The position numbers and the translations under genes were made by a program. DNA of 64,000 bases from Mesorhizobium sp. CU3 (GTDB lineage: Bacteria > Pseudomonadota > Alphaproteobacteria > Rhizobiales > Rhizobiaceae). Positions 35,215-42,355 of the stretch are shown here, piece by piece. Below the pieces are notes generated by a model, which saw only the letters and a program-made list of their open reading frames with translations, did no database searches and was not told the DNA's origin. Numbering within the stretch: position 1 is the stretch's first letter; each line of letters begins with the position of its first letter. The DNA lies in NCBI RefSeq assembly GCF_006442965.1, contig NZ_VFWX01000023.1, forward strand, positions 1 to 64,000. Reading direction: 5' to 3'.

Positions 35215-36770
35215 GCGGCGTGCTCTTCGGAAGGCTGCGAAAGCTGGATCATATGGTGGAGGTCCTCGGCGCTGCCGAGTTCGGCGCGGGCGATCGTCTT
35301 GACGATGCGGCCGTCGACGACGATGGAAACGCGGTCGCAAAGCTGCACCAGTTCGGGCAGATCCGAAGAGACCATCAAGACGCCGCTGCCGGCTGCCGCG
35401 GCATTGCGGATGACGCCATAGATCTCCTCGCGCGCGCCGACATCCACGCCGACGGTCGGCTCGTCGAGCAAAAGCACGCGCGGCACCGGCTGGTTCCATT
35501 TGCCGAACACCACCTTCTGCTGGTTGCCGCCGGACAGGTTCTTGACCGCGGTGGCGGCGTTTGGTGCGCGCACGCGCAGACGCTGCATGGCACTATCGGC
35601 TTGCTCGGCCGCCGACCGCCGCTCCAGCCACCCCATACGCGAGAAGTCGGGCAGCCTGGGCAGCGTCAGGTTGCGCTCGATCGAATGCTCGAGCACAAGG
35701 CCCTGCACCTGCCTGTCCTCCGGCACCAGTGCGATGCCGCGCGCGATCGCCGCCGCCGGATCGACGCCCTTGAGCGATTTGGCGTCGAGGCTCGCCTCCC
35801 CCGCCGCAACCGGGCGCAGGCCGAAGATCGTCTGCAGGATTTCGGTACGGCCGCTGCCGATCAGGCCGGCCAGTCCGTGGATCTCGCCGGCGCGCAATTC
35901 GAGATCGACGCGGTCGAGCCGGTCGTTGGAAACGCCACGCAGCCGCAGCACGGATTGGAACGGCGCGGAAGACGACGCGGCATCGCCGGCTTCCGCCACT
36001 GCCGTTTTCAGAACCGCGTGGTCCGGCCCGACGATCGCGCCGACAAGCTGACGCATATTGGTATCGGCGGTAACGAAGGTGCCGGCATTCTGACCGTCGC
36101 GAAACACGGTGACGCGATTGGAGATGCGGAACACCTCGTTCAGCCGGTGGGTGACATAGATAACGCCCACTCCGCGCGCAGCCGCCTTGCGGATCGCGTC
36201 GAACAGGATGCGCTCCTCGTCATCGGTCAGCGCCGATGTCGGTTCGTCGAGGATGAGCAGGCGCACATCGCCCATCAGCGCCTTGCAAATCTCGGTCATC
36301 TGCCGGTAGGCGAAGGGCAGCGAGCCCACCATGGCGCGCGGGTCGAGCGCGATGTTCTGCGCGCTGAGGAAGGCTTGCGCTTCGGCCAGCAATTGCCGCT
36401 TGCGCAGGAAACCGAAGCGGTTGCGCGGCTCGCGGCCGAGCAAAAGATTGTCGGCCACCGACAGCGATTCCACCAGGCTGAGATCCTGATAGACGACTGC
36501 GACGCCGGCCTGGCGCGACTGCGCCGGCGAAGAGAAACTCGCGGGCCTGCCGTCGATCTCGATCAAGCCGCCGTCATGGCCTTGCACGCCACTCAAGATC
36601 TTGATCAGGGTCGACTTGCCGGCGCCGTTCTCGCCGAGCAGCGCATGCACTTCTCCCGGCAGTACCGACAGGTTGACGCCGCGCAGCGCAATCACGCCGC
36701 CAAAGCGCTTGCGCACACCCTCGACGCGAAGCAAAGGCGCCGTGGCCGATGGCGAACCCGGTTCGATCAT
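35211..36770 (-). CDS. ribose-type ABC-transporter ATPase (RbsA-like, two NBDs)
   Basis: The product (519 aa) has two ABC domains. The first has Walker A LLGENGAGKSTLIKIL and Walker B LLILDEPTSAL. The second has GLAGLIGSGRTEIL in place of a full Walker A, the usual RbsA degeneracy, and LSGGNQQKVVFGKW plus LLLDEPTVGVD. It powers uptake of a sugar-like substrate. It precedes the permease with an ATGA overlap. Which of the two binding proteins in the locus it serves is not certain. Confidence 0.9.
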   Translation of the reverse strand: MIEPGSPSATAPLLRVEGVRKRFGGVIALRGVNLSVLPGEVHALLGENGAGKSTLIKILSGVQGHDGGLIEIDGRPASFSSPAQSRQAGVAVVYQDLSLVESLSVADNLLLGREPRNRFGFLRKRQLLAEAQAFLSAQNIALDPRAMVGSLPFAYRQMTEICKALMGDVRLLILDEPTSALTDDEERILFDAIRKAAARGVGVIYVTHRLNEVFRISNRVTVFRDGQNAGTFVTADTNMRQLVGAIVGPDHAVLKTAVAEAGDAASSSAPFQSVLRLRGVSNDRLDRVDLELRAGEIHGLAGLIGSGRTEILQTIFGLRPVAAGEASLDAKSLKGVDPAAAIARGIALVPEDRQVQGLVLEHSIERNLTLPRLPDFSRMGWLERRSAAEQADSAMQRLRVRAPNAATAVKNLSGGNQQKVVFGKWNQPVPRVLLLDEPTVGVDVGAREEIYGVIRNAAAAGSGVLMVSSDLPELVQLCDRVSIVVDGRIVKTIARAELGSAEDLHHMIQLSQPSEEHAA

Positions 36771-36885
36771 GACGCCCGCGTCTCCTCCTCCGGCGCCCCG
36801 TCGCCGAATCTGCCCCTTGAGACTTTTCTTACTTTTTTTGTGACTTTTCCATCAGGCTGGCGAAATGTCAAATCGCGACCACGCC

Positions 36886-37617
36886 TCAAAGCGCGTCGGG
36901 AGCGACATCGCCATGCTCGGTGATGATGGCGTCGAAGGCGCCGACCGGCGCGAAGTAGGCGCGCTTCAGCCTGCCGAACTTGCTTGAGTCGGCGACGAGG
37001 AAATTCTCGCGCGCCAGCCCCATCACCTTCTGCTTCACCACCGCCTCGTGGAAATGCTCGCAGGTCGCGCCGCGTTCGGCGTCGATGCCCGCGGCGGAGA
37101 GGAAAGCGGCGTTGATGCCGACGCTGCTCAATATGTCGAAGTCATGCGTGCCGGAAAAGGAGGCTGACGCCGGATGATAGACACCGCCCAGAACGATGGT
37201 TGTGACATTGGCCTTGCGCGTCAGGCGCTCCGCCACGTTCATGGCGTAACATATTGCAGTTATTTGATAATTGTCTGGTATCAGGTCAACGAGATGGACC
37301 AGCGTCGTGCCGCAATCGATGAAGATCGTCTCGTCGGGCCGGATCCTGCGCACCGCATTCAGGCAGGCCGCGCGCTTGGCCGCGGCATGGCTGTCGGCCG
37401 CGGTCGCAAGCTCGTAAGGGACATCCGCATCGATCTCGGCGGCGGCCAATATATGGCCGCCGAGATAGGCGATCTGGTCCTGGTTGGTGGCGATGTCGCG
37501 GCGCACTGTCATTTCGGAAACGCCGAGCAGGCTCGCGGCTTCGCTGAGATGGATGACGCGCCGCTCCGACAGCAGGTGCATCAGCCTTGCCGTCCTCTCC
37601 GCCTTGCGAACCGTCAT
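36886..37617 (-). CDS. DeoR/GlpR-family regulator
   Basis: The product (243 aa) has an N-terminal DeoR helix-turn-helix (HLSEAASLLGVSEMTVRRDI) and the sensor domain with FIDCGTTLVHLV and HFHEAVVKQKVM, the pattern that binds phosphorylated sugars. ATG 37617, 7 bases after AGG, is preferred over the in-frame TTG two codons upstream. It lies between the binding protein at 37.8 kb and the ABC transporter at 36.8 kb on the same strand, so it probably controls this transport locus. Confidence 0.85.
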   Translation of the reverse strand: MTVRKAERTARLMHLLSERRVIHLSEAASLLGVSEMTVRRDIATNQDQIAYLGGHILAAAEIDADVPYELATAADSHAAAKRAACLNAVRRIRPDETIFIDCGTTLVHLVDLIPDNYQITAICYAMNVAERLTRKANVTTIVLGGVYHPASASFSGTHDFDILSSVGINAAFLSAAGIDAERGATCEHFHEAVVKQKVMGLARENFLVADSSKFGRLKRAYFAPVGAFDAIITEHGDVAPDAL

Positions 37618-37634
37618 TCCCAAGCCTGCCGATC

Positions 37635-37646
37635 ACATTAAAATGT
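37635..37646. promoter_or_regulatory. candidate operator in front of the DeoR gene
   Basis: ACATT and AATGT pair around AA, giving the palindrome ACATTAAAATGT. It lies 18-29 bases upstream of the start, where it could overlap a promoter and mediate autoregulation. This is inference only. Confidence 0.3.
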
Positions 37647-37734
37647 TAGGATTGTAACAGGCGTGACCGAGCAGTTGCAAGATGTGGGGCCAAGACGGCG
37701 GTGAGGCTTGAACGAGAAGCGCGTCGCTCAAGCG

Positions 37735-37763
37735 GCCAATCTCCCCCATCTGGGGAGATTGGC
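37735..37763. repeat. RIME-like palindrome
   Basis: GCCAATCTCCCC (37735-37746) pairs perfectly over 12 bases with GGGGAGATTGGC (37752-37763) around CATCT. It lies between the binding-protein stop and the DeoR gene and may also act as a terminator. Confidence 0.7.
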
Positions 37764-37794
37764 TGTCACCACGGGCTTCGCCAATCGCCCCTGG

Positions 37795-38742
37795 TCAATT
37801 CTTCGTCAGATAACCCGCCATGTTCGCCGGCGTGACCAACTCGAAGGGCACGTAGACCACACGGTCGACCTTCTCGCCCTTGGCCAGCGCAAGGGCCGCA
37901 TCCACCCCGCCGCCGCCTTGGGCCTTGGCGTTCTGGAACACCGTCACCGCCAGATCGCCGGCCTGCATGAATTGGAGGCCGTCCTGCGTGGCGTCGATAC
38001 CGCCGACGACGACGTTCTTCATGTCGACGCCGTTGGCCTTGAGCGCCAGGATGGCGCCGATGGCAGATTCGTCGTTGTTGGCGATGACTGCGTCGGGGGC
38101 CGGGCCGGCGGTCAGCCAGTTGGTCATCAGGTTCTGCGCATTGTCGCGCGACCATTCCGACGACTGCTTGTCGGTGACCTTGATGAAGTTGCACATGTCG
38201 GTCGCAAAGACCTGCTCGACATCCTTGGTGCGCTGGAGCGCCGCCTGATGCACCAGGCTGCCCATGACGATATAAGCGCTGGCGCCGGCCGCCTTGCCCT
38301 TGGCGCGCAGCATCTTGCAGACCTCGAAGGCTTCGAGCGTGCCGGACTCGGTTTCGTTCGAGCCGACATAGACCTGTTTCTCCGGCAGGTTCTTCATGTC
38401 GAAGGGTTCGAGATTGACGAAGACCAGAGGGATGCCGGCCTTGGCCGCCTCCTCGCTGATGGTCTTCGAGGCATTGGTGTCGACCAGCGTGACGACGATG
38501 GCGTCGACGCCCGAGGCGATGAAATTCTTCACCTGGTCGAGCTGCTTGGCGACGTCGTTGTGGGCGTCTTCGACCTGGATCTCGGCGCCTTTCTCCTTGG
38601 CACGGTCCTGCATGCCGTGCATCAGCAGCGTCTGGAAATTGTTGTCGAAGTCGACGATCGACACGCCGAGCTTGGCGGCGAAGGCGCCGGCGGGCATCAG
38701 CATCAAGGCGGCGAGCGCAGTCGAAAGCAGAAGTTTCTTCAC
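37795..38742 (-). CDS. rhizopine/inositol-type ABC substrate-binding protein
   Basis: The product (315 aa) has a signal peptide (VKKLLLSTALAALMLMPAG, cleavage near FAA). The mature part follows the RbsB/IbpA/MocB pattern: KLGVSIVDFDNNFQTLLMHGMQ, VEDAHNDVAKQLDQVKNFIASGVDAI and VYVGSNETESGTLEAFEVC. It resembles inositol- and rhizopine-binding proteins most closely by eye. The start is GTG at 38742, 6 bases after GGGAGGA. It has no permease next to it; the only ABC system in the block is 1 kb further along, past a DeoR gene. Confidence 0.8.
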   Translation of the reverse strand: MKKLLLSTALAALMLMPAGAFAAKLGVSIVDFDNNFQTLLMHGMQDRAKEKGAEIQVEDAHNDVAKQLDQVKNFIASGVDAIVVTLVDTNASKTISEEAAKAGIPLVFVNLEPFDMKNLPEKQVYVGSNETESGTLEAFEVCKMLRAKGKAAGASAYIVMGSLVHQAALQRTKDVEQVFATDMCNFIKVTDKQSSEWSRDNAQNLMTNWLTAGPAPDAVIANNDESAIGAILALKANGVDMKNVVVGGIDATQDGLQFMQAGDLAVTVFQNAKAQGGGGVDAALALAKGEKVDRVVYVPFELVTPANMAGYLTKN

Positions 38743-38859
38743 GAGGTTCCTCCCTCTGGATCGGAGCGCCGGCTCGCCCCTCATCTTGTTCACCGGCCCT
38801 TGCGGGATGGCTGGCGAGTAACGTCTCGCGTGGCTGTCTTTGGGCAGTCGATGCTGTCC

Positions 38860-39867
38860 CTACTTCGCGGCGGCGTTGACGCGCGCGCGCTTCTTCTCGT
38901 AGCGCGCATCCATCAGCGCCTCGCCCTCCTTGCTGCCGTCGTGGAAAGTGCCGAACCACCGGTCGAACGGGATCAGGCCGTCGCCGTAGTTCACCTCGAA
39001 ATATTTGTGGTGGAGGTAGTGGATGTAGGCGTGGCTATCGACGGCGCGATCCTCGGTCAGTTCGACCTTGTCGAAGCCGACATGACCGGGAATGGCGCCG
39101 AAGCCGGCATAGTGGAGCTGATAGAGGGCGAGCAGCGGATTGGACGGGATGATCAGGTGCCAGAAGGCGACGCCGAGATAGCCGAGCTGCTCGACCGGAT
39201 GCATCGACAGCGACGACCAGGGCGACGGATTGACCGAATTGTGGTGCACCGAATGCACCCATTTGTAGAGCGGCCCCCAATGGATCGCCCGGTGCAGCAG
39301 GAAGAAATGCGTCTCGTGGATGATCGGCACCACCAGTGCCAGCAGGAACAGATAGACGGGGTGCTCGGCAAACGTCAGCCACGGCACGTAGCCATTGGCG
39401 TAGGCGTAGAGGATCGCCACCTCGATCGCTGTCCAGATCGGCATGCCGGTGCCGAAGGTGCGCAGCATGTTGTCGATGTTCTGGTTCTCGAAGAAGAACG
39501 CCTTGTTCTTGTGCTCCGAGGGCCATTTGCCGTTGTATTTGAAGCGGTTGCCCTGGGCTTTCAAAATGTAGAGTCGAAGCTCGAAAGCGCCGAAGAAGAC
39601 CAGCAGCGCCGCGCAGTTGACGACGAACAGCCACAGGATCCAGCCGACCGACAGCGTCTTCATCGTCTCGGTGTCGGGCAGTACGTAGCGCCACCACAAC
39701 ACTGCGGTCAGCGCGAAGAGCAGGTTGTAGGGCAGGAAATAGCCCGGCAGCCATTTCAGCACCGCCAGCGGGCGCGGCGGAAAGACGAAGAGCGGCGCGG
39801 TGCCGGCCGGCTCGTTCGGCGCCCAGTCGCCGCGTTTGTTGCGCTTGCCGAATTCAAGATCGTCCAT
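38860..39867 (-). CDS. membrane fatty-acid/sterol hydroxylase superfamily protein (di-iron)
   Basis: The product (335 aa) has four or five membrane segments and the three His clusters of the sterol desaturase/fatty-acid hydroxylase family: HETHFFLLHRAIH around residues 185-195, HSVHHNS near 205, and HYLHHKYFEVNYGDG near 280. These bind two irons and hydroxylate a C-H bond in a membrane lipid or amphiphile. It starts 9 bases after the PanB-like stop, so the two are co-transcribed. Substrate is unknown; the partner gene argues against ordinary sterol metabolism. Confidence 0.85.
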   Translation of the reverse strand: MDDLEFGKRNKRGDWAPNEPAGTAPLFVFPPRPLAVLKWLPGYFLPYNLLFALTAVLWWRYVLPDTETMKTLSVGWILWLFVVNCAALLVFFGAFELRLYILKAQGNRFKYNGKWPSEHKNKAFFFENQNIDNMLRTFGTGMPIWTAIEVAILYAYANGYVPWLTFAEHPVYLFLLALVVPIIHETHFFLLHRAIHWGPLYKWVHSVHHNSVNPSPWSSLSMHPVEQLGYLGVAFWHLIIPSNPLLALYQLHYAGFGAIPGHVGFDKVELTEDRAVDSHAYIHYLHHKYFEVNYGDGLIPFDRWFGTFHDGSKEGEALMDARYEKKRARVNAAAK

Positions 39868-39876
39868 GGCGAGGTC

Positions 39877-40668
39877 TCACAGAGCTTGGGAAAGGGTGAG
39901 GAAACGGTCGTAGGCGGCATCGTCCATGTCCACCTGGTGTTTGGCTTCCGGATAGGTTCCGCCGGCGACATCGCGGCCGAAGGCGCGGAAAGCGGCGATG
40001 CGCTTTTCCTGCAGCTCGGCCTCCAGCGTGACGAAGTCGGCATAGCGTTTTGAGTGGCGCGGATAGTGGCCGGTATGGGTGCCGAGCACATCGCTTGAAA
40101 AGAGATATTGCGTGTCGCAGGCCGTGCCGCAGCCCATGCCCATGGTGATCAGTGGCGTCGAGCGGGTGATGTGCTCGGCGAGGCGCACCGGCACCACCTC
40201 GACCTCGATGCAGGCGGCACCCGCATTCTCCAGATCTTTAGCCGCGCGCAGCACCCTGAAGGCTTCTTCCGCCGTGCGGCCGACGGCGCGGAAATTCGTC
40301 CAGGTCGCGCGGTTCGGCACCAGGCCGACATGGCCGGTGACCGGGATGGCCTCGGCCGCCATGGCCTCGATGAAGCGCGGCGAATGCGAACAATAAACCG
40401 CGTCGGCGCCGCGCTTCATCATGGCGAAGCCCAGCCGCACCGCCTCCTCTGGCGAAGCGACCGCGCCATGCGGCATGCCGACGGAGAGGAAGGCGAAGGG
40501 CGCCGCCTGGCGGATCGCTTCCAGATTGTGATCGGGTTCGCAGGAAAGGATGACGATGTCGCAGGCGACCGCCGCGGCGGCCTCGGCCGGCGTGTCGACA
40601 TGCAGTTGCAGCCATTTGCGGCTGCCCTTGGCGCTTTGCAAATCGTAGGCCGTCAGCCTTCTTGGCAC
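39877..40668 (-). CDS. PanB-like protein lacking the canonical metal ligands
   Basis: The product (263 aa) aligns with ketopantoate hydroxymethyltransferase: LTAYDLQSAK, GHVGLVPN, VEVVPVRLAEHIT (catalytic Glu157) and MGMGCGTACD. But the residues that bind magnesium and ketoisovalerate in E. coli PanB are replaced: GDS at Asp45 is SCE here, Asp84 is Gly64, Lys112 is Tyr92 and Glu114 is Ser94. It is therefore unlikely to make ketopantoate. Start GTG 40668 is preferred for the GGGAGG upstream; ATG at 40683 is the alternative. It is co-transcribed with the hydroxylase. Confidence 0.75.
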   Translation of the reverse strand: MPRRLTAYDLQSAKGSRKWLQLHVDTPAEAAAAVACDIVILSCEPDHNLEAIRQAAPFAFLSVGMPHGAVASPEEAVRLGFAMMKRGADAVYCSHSPRFIEAMAAEAIPVTGHVGLVPNRATWTNFRAVGRTAEEAFRVLRAAKDLENAGAACIEVEVVPVRLAEHITRSTPLITMGMGCGTACDTQYLFSSDVLGTHTGHYPRHSKRYADFVTLEAELQEKRIAAFRAFGRDVAGGTYPEAKHQVDMDDAAYDRFLTLSQAL

Positions 40669-40707
40669 CGATGATCCTCCCATTGGCGGGAGCATTGGCG
40701 TTGGAAA

Positions 40708-40800
40708 AATTCCCCCCACCCGGGTCGCGACCCCTCCCTCGTCTGGGAGAAGAAGCCGCCCGCGCTGGTGCCGCGCGGCGGCCGGATGAGGGGGAGAATT
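40708..40800. repeat. RIME-like foldback repeat
   Basis: The outer arms AATTCCCCCC (40708-40717) and GGGGGAGAATT (40790-40800) pair with one mismatch. Inside, GGGTCGCGACCC (40722-40733) is a perfect 12-base palindrome and GCCGCCCGCGC / GCGCGGCGGC form a second stem. It lies between the LacI gene and the PanB-like gene. Confidence 0.55.
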
Positions 40801-40860
40801 CCGATCGTCTCCCGGTCACCGCGAGCTAGCACCATGAAGGCGCCGATAGCTCGCTCTTCC

Positions 40861-40878
40861 TTGATCAAATCAGATCAA
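40861..40878. promoter_or_regulatory. candidate LacI operator for the PanB-like operon
   Basis: TTGATC (40861-40866) and GATCAA (40873-40878) are inverted around six bases. The site overlaps the LacI stop and is about 190 bases upstream of the PanB-like start. It could be an operator for the LacI protein encoded immediately upstream. This is inference from symmetry and position. Confidence 0.35.
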
Positions 40879-41879
40879 AGGTTCTCGGCGGTGAAGGTGA
40901 CGAAGCGGATCGGCGGGTTTTCGACCGGCACATCGTGCAGGTTGAGCGCCGAGAGCACCAGGTCGATGGCGCGGCGCGCCTGCGCTTCCGGCGCCTGGTC
41001 GAGCACGACGTCCATGGTGCCGTCGCGCAACGCGCGCGCGCTGCGCTCGGTAAGCTCGTGGCCGACGAAGAATATCTCGCGACCACGCGGATGCTTGCGC
41101 AGCACCTCGTTCAGCGCGCTGTTGGCGCCGCCGGCATTGTAGAGGCCGGCAAGATCGGGCCAACGCTTCAGCGCCTCATGCAATTGCTCGGCGTTGCGGT
41201 CGCCGTCGTCGAAACCGAACAGGGCGGCGACCGGCTCGAAGTCGTGCCCCTCATCGATCAGGTAATCGAAGAAGCCGCGCACGCGGTCGCGATGACCCTG
41301 ATAGATCTGGCTGTGCGAGATCGCCACCACCTTGCCCGGGCGCTTCTGCATGCGCGCCATCAAAAGCCCGGCCATGCGGCCGGCGGCGTAATTGTCGATG
41401 CCGACATAGGCGCCGGCCGTGCCCGAGATCCGGGTAACAATTTGCACCGTCGGAATCCTTTGCGCCTCCAGCTTGCGCAGGGCAGTGCTGACCAGCGGAT
41501 GATCGGGCGCGGTGAGGATAAGGGCCGCGCGGCGATGCTCCGGCTCGAGGATGCGCCTGGCGATCTCGGCCGGGTTGGCTTCGTCGAGGAAGGTGCGGTG
41601 AACGGCAATCGCCCGGTCGAGCGACGCGGCGATGCGCTCGAAGGCGCGCGACAGCCGCGCGAAAAAGGTCGCGTCCGGCCGCATCATGATCACCTCGATG
41701 CGGATGACGCCGCGATGCGCTTCGGGAAGCCGGCGCGGGTAATCCAGCGACCGCGCCGCCGCCACCACCTTCTCCACCGTCGCCGGCCGCACCCCGCCCC
41801 TGCCGTTCAAGACGCGCTCGACGGTGGCGGTGCCGACGCCGGCGCGGCGGGCTATTTCGAGGAAGGTGGGTTTTGGAAT
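40875..41879 (-). CDS. LacI-family regulator with a probable ATT start
   Basis: The product (334 aa) has the LacI helix-turn-helix PTFLEIARRAGVGTATVERVLNG at the very N-terminus and a sugar-sensor domain (RIEVIMMRPDATFFARLS onward, VGIDNYAAGRMAGLL, NAGGANSALNEVL). The best-placed start is ATT at 41879, exactly 8 bases after AGGAG and giving the family-typical P-K-P-T-F-L-E-I. There is no ATG or GTG at that place; in-frame TTG codons at 41924 and 41933 have poor ribosome sites. It is the first regulator of the block and probably controls the PanB-like/hydroxylase/binding-protein genes. Confidence 0.8.
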   Translation of the reverse strand: MPKPTFLEIARRAGVGTATVERVLNGRGGVRPATVEKVVAAARSLDYPRRLPEAHRGVIRIEVIMMRPDATFFARLSRAFERIAASLDRAIAVHRTFLDEANPAEIARRILEPEHRRAALILTAPDHPLVSTALRKLEAQRIPTVQIVTRISGTAGAYVGIDNYAAGRMAGLLMARMQKRPGKVVAISHSQIYQGHRDRVRGFFDYLIDEGHDFEPVAALFGFDDGDRNAEQLHEALKRWPDLAGLYNAGGANSALNEVLRKHPRGREIFFVGHELTERSARALRDGTMDVVLDQAPEAQARRAIDLVLSALNLHDVPVENPPIRFVTFTAENL

Positions 41880-41907
41880 GGGTGGGGCTCCTAGGGTTGG
41901 CGGGAGC

Positions 41908-42183
41908 CTAGCCCTTCTCGCCAAGGCCCTCAACGTCGCCTGCGGGACCGACAGTCCGTCCCGCCCAGCAGATGCCCCGTCGCAATTGTCCGAACGCCGA
42001 CCGACCGGCACGAACCATGGCGTCGAACAGAGGCCCACCGACCGTCGAGGCCCGCCACGCTTCCTGCCTTTCCAGATAGGCGGCCAGCGCAATGTCGTGG
42101 CGCCCTGGCGTCACCGCGCCCTGCCCTTGTCGATCGTGCCGGCCGTCATCGTGCCAGATCGGCCATTCGGTTGGGTGCTGCAC
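41908..42183 (-). CDS. small hypothetical protein with strong ribosome site
   Basis: The product (91 aa) starts at GTG 42183, just after AGGAGGAC with a 3-base gap. It begins MQHPTEWPIWHDDGRHDRQG and is rich in Arg and Gly, with no signal peptide. No family is recognised. It ends 28 bases before the LacI start and would be the first gene of the minus-strand block. The good ribosome site is the main support. Confidence 0.45.
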   Translation of the reverse strand: MQHPTEWPIWHDDGRHDRQGQGAVTPGRHDIALAAYLERQEAWRASTVGGPLFDAMVRAGRSAFGQLRRGICWAGRTVGPAGDVEGLGEKG

Positions 42184-42355
42184 GGCGTCCTCCTGAAATC
42201 GGTCCTTCTGCGAACAATTTGCTCGATGGGCAGGCAGAAACGCGTGGGATCAGCGTGATTAAATCGTGAAAAAGACCGCACCGCGGAGATCGCGGTTGAA
42301 ATACAGGCATCCACGCGAAAGAATTGCGCCATGCCAATGGCCGAGGCGATGTCCG

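Noticed and set aside
35190..36923. Open frame of about 577 codons on the plus strand
   Set aside because: Antisense to the RbsA-like ATPase, whose Walker motifs are intact on the minus strand.
37708..40053. Open frame of about 780 codons on the plus strand
   Set aside because: It runs antisense through three clear minus-strand genes (binding protein, hydroxylase, part of the PanB-like gene) and crosses a repeat; no coherent protein features.
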